Source of the DNA: Ascoidea tarda (nom. inval.)
Taxonomy: Eukaryota > Ascomycota > Saccharomycetes > Ascoideales > Ascoideaceae
DNA: 31,045 nt
Direction: 5' to 3'
NCBI GenBank assembly: GCA_030560485.1
Contig: JAKTTS010000143.1
Coordinates: forward strand, 1 to 31,045
Shown here one piece after another: positions 1 through 9,800 of the stretch. Positions within the stretch are counted from its first letter, which is position 1. The number at the start of each line of letters is the position of its first letter. The position numbers and the translations under genes were made by a program. A model generated the notes under the pieces. It searched no databases. It was not told the DNA's origin and was given only the letters and a program-made list of their open reading frames with translations.

Positions 1-136
1 TTGCCGCAACTCACCACATCAAACAGAGAAATAATCGTTAAATCAATCATAATCATAATCACAATAACAATAACAATCACTTCCTCTGACACCCAAACAA
101 GCCACAGCGTGCACACCAGCCACAGAAATAATGCAG

Positions 137-142
137 CACGTG
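137..142. promoter_or_regulatory. CACGTG E-box
   Basis: A perfect CACGTG palindrome, the core bound in yeasts by Cbf1 and Pho4. It lies 1.4 kb from the nearest visible gene, so its target is probably outside the window, if it has one. Confidence 0.25.
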
Positions 143-1142
143 TGCTGTTTTGCGTGGGCCGCAACCGTAGGGCTTCCTATATTGCAATTCCCAGGGGCTT
201 ACACTCTAAGACCGTAACTTAGGGCTTTTTATGTAAACTCGTAGAGAACTAGAAAATGTATTGGAAGACTCGATCCCTTTCTTTCAAAATTGGTCAAATT
301 ACAACGCCTTTTATATAATTCTATATTGGTATAAAGTAGTTCATAATTGATAAAAATAAAATATTATAATTGTAGTTTTTTTGCTTTCTCTGCTGTTCTT
401 GCAGCCAATTTTCTGATGTATCGTTTTTCTGGCTGCACGAACTGGCTTGGGAGCAATCTAGGACTATATTGTAGCCCTAGAGAAGAGTGGTATAAATGGT
501 ACATACGCTATTGTTGGTGCTAATACTGTGGCGTTTCTACCAAAAGTTCAGACCCTGCATAATGGAGATAGGTCTGCTAGGACCCAATCGGAACTCCCTA
601 AGAAAAATATTTTTTTTCACAGCACAAACTCGGGTGATATCAAAATATTGGGCTCAGCCGATCGATAGTTTAATATAGTGCAGATTAATGACACTTCCAA
701 CTAGGCTAAATACCAGAGATACAAGAGCAAGAACAGTGCTTGCTTGATTTAACAAAAATTTGTTTGATCATTGGTGTGGACAGTAATATTAAGACGTATA
801 TATTTATATTTGTGTTAAAATAAAATCTTTGACAACTATCATTGAAGTGGAAAAAGGTAAAATCATTTATAAGCAATCAAATATATGACGAGAAGTTATA
901 TTTTGGAGGATACCAATAGTGACTTACTAATTTGCTAAATAGTAAAATTGTACACTATGTACACTATATTTGGTATGTGTCAGTACCATGGTGGGAGTGT
1001 GAAGGGCAGTGAACAGCTCAAGAAGGCATGAATAGAAGCTGCAGATGTCATGGGATGTGTGCATAAGAATGACGCAGGAGCAGAAAAAGATATAAAATGT
1101 AGAATGTAGGATGTAATATACTGGATTCTAAGCACAAGCAAT

Positions 1143-1214
1143 GATCTGGGTTGGAATCGAACCGAAGACATAGTGTTCCACACGGGCTGTATTAGACCAC
1201 TCGGCTATCATCCA
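1143..1214 (-). other. tRNA-like element with internal pol III A and B boxes (degenerate)
   Basis: Read on the minus strand, an A box (TAGCCGAGTGG, 1207-1197) is followed 33 nt later by a B box (GGTTCGATTCC, 1163-1153), the spacing of an ordinary tRNA gene. A TTTTT run on the same strand at 1088-1084 could end pol III transcription. No D stem, anticodon stem or 7-bp acceptor stem folds convincingly, so this is not a normal tRNA. It may be a decayed tRNA, a tRNA-derived element or an extra-TFIIIC site. Confidence 0.35.
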
Positions 1215-1523
1215 GTAGAATCGGCTAGACGGCAATCGCTGTAAATCCAGTCCTTGGAACCACCAAACAATGTGAGCTGCATTGGCGAGAGATGGTGGTT
1301 TCGGTGTGTTTGCAGTGGAGAAAACACCAATATGATGTTTCAAGAGCTTTGAAAATACACATTTGTGCATACATTTCCATCTTGTTTTTGTTTTGTAGAT
1401 GCTGCCTATCTCTCTGCTACCCTGTCGGTGATTCTCCACATAGTTTTTTCTAATATATTGATCGATCCGCTCCCTTGTAACCTTACAGCCTGATGTGTGT
1501 TGTATTTAACCAAGCTTCTAAAA

Positions 1524-2288
1524 ATGAATCAGTTCAGCAATAATGTTATTGTTGATCAAACTCATTTGCTAGATGAAAAGCTACGGACTATGATATTGAA
1601 CTGTCTTATCAACTCCAGAACAAATTTGGCAATTGCGAAAACAATTTGTTATGATGCCAATGATACAATCAGAAAACTCCAGGCAATAAGCTTTAACAAT
1701 AATCTTCTTATTTCAAATATCAACTACTATCTAGATTTCATTAAAAACCAACTCAAGCTATTGGAAAATGTCATGAATATGGTCAGTTTTAAAATCAAAG
1801 ATCGAATTCTTAAAAATTTCAATGCAAACTACAGTAAATTAACCATTTTAAACAAAAATATGAACCATATTATAGACGATTTAAAAAATATTACAATAGA
1901 GAAGAATCTAATTGTAGATTCTAATGTGTTGATGGATCAAATAGATAAGAAGTATGACAACAATATCAACAATATCAGCAATAATAGCAAAAAATTTGAC
2001 ACTTTATATGACTTTTTATCTATTGATGAAAATCTTAACAATATGAACTTTAGATATAATCAGCTTAAAGAAAACAAAAAAAAAATAAAAAATTTATTAG
2101 AGGAATTGATTTTCAATAAAATTAACACAAAATTTAATGAATTTAATAATGTTTTTAAGAACATTGAAAACAAATTTAATATTATTTATCAAATAATATT
2201 AATCAAATTAAACGATCTAGACAATAATTCTACTGATTTTATTACTATCAATTCCAATAACATTAACAATAATAGCAACAATAATAGC

Positions 2289-2338
<50 letters not shown>

Positions 2339-3509
2339 AAATAACAACAAAATTGAAACACAAAATCAAAATAATATCATAATAAATAACGATATAAATC
2401 GCACTTACGAAAATGAAATGGTCAATTTGTTACAATCAATGACCCATCATTATGATCAATGTCAAGAATGTTATAGAAATTTAGAATTATTTCAAAAAAA
2501 CGATATATTTAACATGTCTTTGAATGAATATGAATTGCTTGAACTAATTGAGATTATCAGAGCAGATTCTTTGGAGGTTCCAAATGTTTTACAAGATCTA
2601 AATGAGTTATCAATCAAAATTAAAAATGAAAATAAATTAGTGGAAAATATCAAAAAAGACCAAAAAATTGAAAAAACATCAAACATTGATTATCTAGATA
2701 CTTTGATCAACAGCATATATGATACAGGCAATAACAATAATAACAATATTCCTACTGAGAATATTCAAACAGATAGAATCTCTTTAAAAGATTTAAATTC
2801 AAAATTGAAAATCCTTTTAACTACAGAGATTAACTCGTTATCTAAAAATCTAATTGAATTTAACGACAAAGACTTGAATAATAACTTTTTAGTCTTGATC
2901 AATAATTTAGATTCTCAGGATTTTACCATTATTTTGAATAAATTGTTAAATAATGAAAACAGCAATACTAACAATGATAATAATACTAACAATAATAATA
3001 ATATTTATAATTTAAAAGAATTAATTTCAACTCATTTATCTTTGATTTCCTTTTTATTCAATTTTAAAAAATCTTATTATTTACTTATATTAGAAATTAG
3101 AAGAAGAATTGACTTAAATAAAAATTTACAAGATTTAATTGACCAATTCATCGACAAGATTAATTTGATTGAAAAAGAAGATTCCACTTTTAAAAACGAT
3201 TTTTTAGATAAGAATGGCCAGTTTATCCCAAGTAATCTATACTACTATGGTTATGTTAACAATGAGCAGCCAGGTTACACCAATAATAACGTCAGTAATA
3301 GTTTGACATACAGATTAAGTAACAACATCAATGAAAATTTTGATAATAATAAAAAAACTCAGTCAATAACAAAACTACCCTATATTGAAATATACTCTCA
3401 ATTTGAACCATTGCCCGAATTATCTGACGAAATAGTAACCATTGCAGAAAATTGTTTGATTAAACTTGAACAAGAAGAAAAAAATCTAAACTTACTCGTT
3501 CTACTGTAA
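1524..3509 (+). CDS. ATG17: Autophagy scaffold protein Atg17
   Basis: Probable Atg17, the long helical scaffold that binds Atg13, Atg29 and Atg31 at the phagophore assembly site. The 661-aa protein has the family order: an N-terminal helical region starting near IVDQTHLLDEKL, a mid-protein segment (LLQSMTHHYDQC) matching the S. cerevisiae SLTQHFDK region, and a C-terminal block with RRRIDLNK followed by DFLDKNGQFIPSNLY, equivalent to RRKDVANR and FIAENGTYLPETIW. It is longer than the 417-aa S. cerevisiae protein mainly through inserted asparagine tracts, the largest encoded by (CAA)17 at 2288-2338. The first ATG in frame is at 1524; a GTG-initiated extension from 1497 is less likely. The assignment rests on remembered family motifs and domain order, as Atg17 evolves fast. 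Confidence 0.85.
2288..2338 (+). repeat. (CAA)17 microsatellite coding for poly-Asn
   Basis: A pure run of 17 CAA units inside ATG17, read in the AAC frame as asparagine. Imperfect AAT/AGC units flank it. It is likely polymorphic in length between strains and enlarges a linker rather than a conserved helix. Confidence 0.95.
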
Positions 3510-3512
3510 TTA

Positions 3513-3941
3513 TTGAATTTAGAAAAGAGCAGTATCTCAAGACTGAATCGTGTGATGGACTCAGTGCAATGCAGTTTGACATCGTGTGTGGTGAACAACT
3601 CAGTGGATTTGTTGGTCTTCAATCCACCATACGTGCCATCAACCAACAGCGGGATTCCCACAATCAATGGACAAAGCAGCATTGACCAAGACAGTGGTAC
3701 ATGGCTAGATATGGCGTTGAATGGAGGTGACGACGGAATGATAGTGACAGCAAAGTTGTTGGGTGATTTAAATGATATTCTTGCTGATAATGGGGTTGCA
3801 TACATATTGTTCTGTGCTCGAAACAAGCCAGATGATGTGTACAGACAGATGAAAGAGAGGAAATTGCAAGTGGAAAAAGTGATATTCCGAAAATGTGGGT
3901 GGGAAGAGCTCAGTGTGTTGAGATTATGGAAACGAAAATAA
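3513..3941 (+). pseudogene. MTQ2: 3' half of an MTQ2-type eRF1 glutamine methyltransferase
   Basis: The reading frame matches the C-terminal half of Mtq2, the catalytic subunit that with Trm112 methylates the glutamine of the GGQ motif in release factor eRF1. It holds the substrate-binding signature LLVFNPPYVPS, then the WLDMALNGGDDGM, YILFCARNKP and CGWEE blocks, and ends at the usual C-terminus. The N-terminal half, including PAEDS and the SAM-binding EIGxGSG motif, is absent. The frame begins immediately after the ATG17 stop (TAA 3507-3509) and is in phase with it; the first ATG is at 3555 (128 aa). It is visibly less AT-rich than ATG17. Such a piece cannot bind SAM as the family does, so it is a gene fragment, the product of a rearrangement, or an assembly join. 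Confidence 0.85.
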
Positions 3942-4150
3942 GATACAGAACGTCATTTATAAGTTTTTGTTTGCAACTTTTTATTGCTTTGCTTTAATTT
4001 TGTTTTTATCTGCGGGCTGGAATTTAAAACGAGTAATAGTTATAAATAAACAAATAGTTTTTATTCAAATACTTATAGATACACTAAATATTTTTATATA
4101 AAACAAAATAACACAAGTCAATATTTCTGTTCAATTACCAAGAGATGTCC

Positions 4151-4168
4151 TTTTTTTTTAAAAAAAAA
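4151..4168. terminator. T9A9 palindrome between convergent genes
   Basis: Nine T followed by nine A form a perfect 18-bp palindrome, 13 bp past the RAD3 stop and 210 bp past the end of the MTQ2 fragment. Its position fits a polyadenylation-efficiency or transcription-end signal for the convergent pair; the function is inferred from position. Confidence 0.35.
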
Positions 4169-4180
4169 TTGTAAAATTGA

Positions 4181-6610
4181 CTAAACGTCTGCTAATGCCA
4201 ACTGTTCTTCTTTTGTCAATCCCTCATCTGGCAATAGCTCAAGTTCATCCATATTAAAATCTCCATCTGAATCAATTCCTGCTTCTCTTCTCTGCAACTT
4301 TTGGTAATCAAGCAATTGATCATAATTCCAAACAGAGATACCTTCTTGGTCTTTTGGATCCATAGGTTGGGCTTGTTCTCTGAAAAACTGTTTGGCGTGA
4401 GATATAGCCATATCGGTGGATAAGTTTGTTTCAGCATCGGATAGTCTTTGCAAAATCCAAGTGGGAAGTTGATTTCGCTTTCTAGAAAATCTACGGTCTG
4501 CTAATACCATTACTCCGTAGTCATCCTTTCCTCTCAATACTCTACCGAGGCATTGAGCGCCATGTCTCATTGCATCAAAAGAAAGAAAATCATTTTCTCT
4601 AATTTGAAAATTATCTCTTAGAAATTCCAATCTAGCTTTTAAAATTCTAGATTCGGTATACTGAAATGGAATTCCAATTAATAGAACGGTTCTTCCATAA
4701 TGGTGATCAAAATCAATTCCTTCGGACACTTTTCCACGAGCAACAGAAAACAAGACTGCACCTCTACCATTTGAACAAGCGGTTCTATAAGTTTGTAGAG
4801 CTAGAGCAGTTTCCTGTGCATCTGGAGTCTCAACAAGTATCAATTTGTACTTCCAAACTTCATCAAGAATACCCATGCTTTGCCACATTGATATGATACT
4901 TTCCATGTAAAGATACGAAGGAAAAAAGACTACCAAGCCATCTGGTGTGATTTGGGAAAATTCAACTAGCAATGAGCCATAGTTTCTAATGATACTTAGA
5001 TCATTTCTGATTTCAAATCTTGAAGAAATGGCTACTTGGTCTGAGCCTTTTGTTACAATTAGAGGTAAGAAAGTTTTTTTTGCCAAAGTCATTGAGTAAG
5101 ATTTTTGTAGAACAGTTTCAAAATCAAGCATTCTTGGGTACATGTCGAGAGGGGATATTGTGCCTGATGTTATTATAACAGAAGAGAATTTTTGAAAAAC
5201 CGGTTTCATCGCAATTGAGGCATCAAGACAAGCAAAGTGTAGAACAGGATTCGGGACTTTTGCTTCATCAGTTTCAAAGGGCTCTATGATTAGTTGGAAG
5301 CCCTTTTCATAAGTAGAAACCAAGGTAGCAAAAGTAGCAATATCTTTAAGGGCGGTGTAGTCTTCGATATTGTTCAATTCCAAGTTTCTTACAAGTAGGG
5401 ATAATCTTTCCGAGCAGTACTTCAAGGGTTTTCTATCAATAAAGGTTAGTTGTTTCAAGTGGATTAAAAAGGATTCTGTTGATTCACAGATGGTGTTTAG
5501 AATTTTCATTCTAACTTTGATATAGGCCAAAAATCTTTTCATAAATGAAAGGAAATACTTTCCCTTCATGATTGTTCCCGGAAACTCTTTTCGTATCAAG
5601 TCTGTTGACAAGAGAGCAGTATTATTTTTTTCGTTATTTGATTGAGTTAGGCCGGCTAGTAGTTGATTATATTCATCTTGCAATTTTTTTGAGTCATTTT
5701 TCTCAATTTCTATAACTGCTTTACTAAGACTATTAGCGGCTCTTGTAGCTCTCTTTAGAGTGTCATTTGTTATGTCTAGCGATAGGGCTTCAATGCAGAC
5801 GTTGTCAATGTTGTGGCCCTCATCGAATATGACGATGCTATCCTTTGATAGTTCTTTTGAGACTCTTTCAGAGATTTTTGGATCTAGTAGGTAGTGGTAT
5901 GAGTAGATGATTATGTTACAAAAGGGGATCATACGACGAACAGTAAAGTAAGGACATGTTTTTCTTTCTTGACAGTAGTTCAATAGAGAATCAAATGAGT
6001 AAATGCCTGAGGGGATATAATTTCCTGGATCAATGCTGTTCATATTTTCATGGAACGAGCAGAGAGAGACATCTAGATCGCCGTTTTCAATTTTTTTCTT
6101 GTTTTGGCCATTTGTTAGTCTTCTGCATTTCTCATCGACAACTGTGCCCTTTCTTTCGTTTTTGATTGTTGGATGCAAACATAGATTTTTTCTTGACGTT
6201 AGACCTAGACCTAGGAATTTCTCGGCGTAGCCTAGCTCGGTTTCTCTGTACTTCATCAAGTTATGCAATTCAACTAGAGCCTTTTCAATTTCGGACATGG
6301 TACGTGAACAGTAGACGATTTTTCGATGTTCAGAGTAGTGCATCTGATGAGCAACAGTGACTGCTAATAGAGAAATTGTCTTTCCAGTGCCGGAAGGCAT
6401 TTCAAGCACAGCATGACCACCAACATCAAGGACTTTTTTCAAATCACAAATATATTTGTATTGTTCAGGGTATATTTTAGGATAGGGAAAATAGACAGGA
6501 AGATCATCGATGTAGAAGCTAGGAAAGGTTAATCAAAGGAAGATTAGTAATGTGTGCATTGGTTAGCAAGGGTAATTGGATGTGGTAAACAGAAGAGATA
6601 CATACAGCAT
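4181..6610 (-). CDS. RAD3: TFIIH 5'-3' DNA helicase Rad3 (XPD), two exons
   Basis: Rad3/XPD, the superfamily 2 iron-sulfur helicase of TFIIH that acts in nucleotide excision repair and transcription initiation. The model joins exon 1 (6610-6606, ATGCT) to exon 2 (6518-4181), giving 780 aa beginning MLFYIDDLPVYFPYPKIYPE, matching the family start MKFYIDDLPVLFPYPKIYPE. Residues align without offset to S. cerevisiae early on: Walker A SGTGKT with Lys48, Fe-S cysteines 115, 133, 155 and 190, and the Walker B box at 234-237. That box reads DEGH instead of the family DEAH. Motif VI (QCLGRVLRGKDDYG) is intact, although the preceding HAAQ is HGAQ. The C-terminus ends in a short acidic tail. Stops in frame upstream of the ATG fix the start. 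The gene is divergent from the CRT10-like gene. Confidence 0.97.
6519..6605 (-). other. RAD3: RAD3 spliceosomal intron (87 nt)
   Basis: On the minus strand the donor is GTATGT (6605-6600), the branch site TACTAAT (6549-6543), and the acceptor TAG ends at 6519. Removing it joins ATGCT to CTTCTACATC and restores the conserved Rad3 N-terminus in frame. All three signals are close to the budding-yeast consensus. Confidence 0.93.
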
Positions 6611-6887
6611 TGTCTATCAAGGAGAGCTCTGGTGTGAAGCACAGAACAGGGAGTATGGAACGAGATCTGTTACACCTCTCGAGGACTGAGATACCATTGA
6701 TGATAGCTGGAACAGAAAAGTGGTGAAGAGTTGAGAGTGAAAATTGAACGTCAAATGGACCGAATTTCGCTCTGCGTTTCGATGCGTAAACCAAAAGGGC
6801 CGGAAATCAGGTGAGTGGTCGGAATGGGCGGCAGAAAACGCAGGAGAAGAAGCTGGAGAGGAGCTGCAAAAGACGACAGAGCAGGAG
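6611..6887. promoter_or_regulatory. Bidirectional promoter, RAD3 and CRT10-like gene
   Basis: 277 bp separate the two divergent start codons, so both 5' UTRs and promoters must fit here. The stretch is much richer in GC than neighbouring intergenic DNA, and the rise continues into the 5' part of the CRT10-like gene. A TTG-initiated extension of the CRT10-like frame reaches back to 6744 but contains no ATG. Confidence 0.6.
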
Positions 6888-9800
6888 ATGTTTCTGAATG
6901 CGACCAAAGAGCAGGATGAGAACCATAAGCTAAGATTCGAGTGCCTCTTGACTTTCATCAACGTCGACAGGAGGGTGGTGCCCCTGGGCCAGAACACCGG
7001 CACTGGTTCTGGACGTGGGCCTTCAGGCAGCAGTAGCACCAATGGCAGTTCTCTTCCATACAGCTATCGTCGTGGCAACAGCCTGCGATCTTCAGACAGC
7101 ATTCGTCCTGGAGACTTTGGTGGTGGTTTCAGCGACGACAACGCCAGCGACTCTGGTGGGCCTGGTGGTCGCAACAGCCCAGAGCATGGCTACGTTCACA
7201 ACCTCAGATTACTAGGGGCCCAGGGTTTCACTGCCAGCCCAGGGGCAAATACAGAGAGGACTACTCAGCTAACCAACTTCAATGGCGACGAAGACGACAG
7301 TCCCACTTCTAACAACGCCAATGGTCCTGACAGCAATTTCCAGAATAACTTTTTTGGCGACTTTTTTTCCAACCAAGACGACGACAACAACAGCACTGAC
7401 CCCAATGCTAACCAAAACAATCAACCTCGTCGCACTGAATCCGACAACAGTGAATTGGGTATTTTCCCTTATCTATTAAACTCCATGCTGGCCTCAAATC
7501 TGCTTCCACAAAGCAACGTCTCGGAGGATTTTGATGGCCTTTTCAGAGACTTGAACCACTTGAATTCTGATAATGATGACAATCACAACTACCCAAATGC
7601 AGATGCTGAGGCTGCTTCATCTCAAAACAATATCATTGGAAACGACGATAGATTTTTTGAGTATGTTTTTGCTGATAAGAATATCAATATCCAGAAAAAA
7701 AAGGATTATTTATTGAAAAAGTTGGCTCGTTTACGACCCTACAATTGTCATAATGATAATGATGACGATAATGACAATGATAATGATAATGATAATGATA
7801 ACAACAATAACAATAACAACACCAAAAATAATAATAATGATTACTACTCAAAGGATCCGAATGATGCTTATATCAAATTCAACTACAGAAACGATTGTTT
7901 TTTCAATCATTTAAATAACGAAGAGTTTATGAATGGGATAAATATCTCAAATCTAAACAAAATTCACGAAGTATCTTTTTCTCCTCATTTTGCTGTAAAA
8001 TCACAGCCAGGCTCAAAATTCAACTTTGACAATAAATTTTCCTCTTTAAACATTAAATTTTTGGGAAAAAGAAAAATAAACTTTTCAACTGACAACTACA
8101 TGTTCTATAACTCTTTTGATCCACATAATACTAGAGATACCACCAATAGCAATACTACTAACGTTCCAAATGACGATAATAACAATAACAATAACAATAA
8201 CAATATTAATAATAATCCACCTATCAATCTAAACATGACCGATAATACAAACATTAATCTAAATCGCGAAAATAATCCACCAATTACTCGACGGTTCAAT
8301 GATAACTTAAATAATAATATTAATAATGATACCTTTTTAAGATCACAGCCCAATATCAACAATGACGTCTTTGAAGAAACAAGCAATCTATTGCACAACA
8401 CAACACCACCTAATGATTCAAATTTTGTCTCTGAAGACAATTACACAAATTTTAAATATAAAGGCAATTTATTATCCGCTTCCAAAAAATATTCAAATGT
8501 TATGTTTTATGCCATCAAATCTGAAATATTTATTTTGGGCATAAATGAAGTAACAGGTTTACCCTTGAAACATCCACTATTGAGATTCAATACAATTCCG
8601 TACGATCGAAACAACCAGGAACAGTTCATGAGAGATCGACTTGCTGCAATTAATTATTCATTTCCTTACTCAATTAATTGCTTGAAAGTTTCAACGTTTT
8701 TGGATAGAGAAGTATTGGCCGTCACCACTGATGACGGAAGAATACTAATCTGGTTTACAGATATACTCCTTGAAAGATCAAACTGTTTTATCCGTGACTA
8801 TATCGACAAAAAAGCTAATGATCGTTTGAAAAATTTAAATAGTTTTTCAAATTCCCCAAGAATAAATTTAGAATTTACTGATCAATTTAACCACTCAAAT
8901 ACTTCCAATAAAGAGGACTTGTTTCACAACCATCCCAACTTTCAACTTAGAGTTGGCTTATCGGCTTGGTCAATTGATTTCCACAATAAATATAACATGA
9001 TTGCTGTCGGAGATAATAGTAAAACAATCACCTTGTTTTATTTAGCTACTGAACACAGCGAAGCAACTTTTTATGCAGTAACAACAAATGAATTGATGCA
9101 TAACATACCTGATATTTCTTTTATAAATAATGATGAAGAAGATGATGACGACGACAATGAATATTATGATAATGATGATGATAACGAATATTGGGACAAT
9201 AATAATCAAGATAGTAATTCAGATAAGAAAAATTCTGGTTCTTTTACAAATTATGAAAATGGAAAAAAGAAAAATATACATTCACGTTTGAAAAGTAGTC
9301 CTGTATCGTCAATGTTAAATGTAACCTTGCATATCGCTGCTACTGCTATATTTGGTGAACTAGTTATTTTTGAATTTAAAATGCAAAAAGTTTTTGGTCC
9401 AAGAGGACCCAATTATTTGGATTTGCTGAATTTTTGCTTAACACACAATATAGATTTTGATGAAAATATTGGCGTTGCTGATTTAACTAGTGATTCTATT
9501 GAAATAAATACCGACAACCAACATGAAATTTATGAAACGGGAGAAGAAATACAAACCGAGCCATCAAGTGTTTCAAGTGTTTCAAGTGATGAAAGAAATA
9601 ATACTGATGATAGACAAAAACTATTTCAAAAAATGAAAAAATTATCTAAATTAAGATTCTCCAGAGTTAAATTTTCAACTCCCACCATAATTTCGCGTCA
9701 GGTTTTAGACGAAGATGGATGGACAGTGAATACAATAAACAAAAAATATTTCAAAAAAGTTGGTTCATTGAATTTATTGCTTGGAGATACATGCATTGAT

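Larger units (their letters stand above)
1..1523. other. Non-coding stretch upstream of ATG17
   Basis: No convincing protein gene is visible on either strand; the open frames are short and lack recognisable domains. The left edge (about 28-80) is a simple ATA/ATC/ACA-rich tract. A CACGTG lies at 137-142 and a tRNA-like A/B-box pair lies on the minus strand at about 1143-1214. The remainder is ordinary AT-rich sequence that presumably holds the ATG17 promoter at its right end. The 3' end of a neighbouring gene may lie just outside the window. Confidence 0.6.

Noticed and set aside
1-222. Plus-strand open frame at the left edge
   Set aside because: It is largely Ile/Thr/Ser from an ATA/ACA simple tract, has no domain, and no conserved pattern.
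1143-1214. Call as a functional tRNA (Ser or Phe anticodon considered)
   Set aside because: Neither a seven-base anticodon loop with paired stem nor an acceptor stem can be formed, so only the pol III boxes were reported.
6744-6887. Extension of the CRT10-like protein to a TTG at 6744
   Set aside because: It has no ATG, and the added 48 residues show no conserved pattern; the first ATG at 6888 was preferred.
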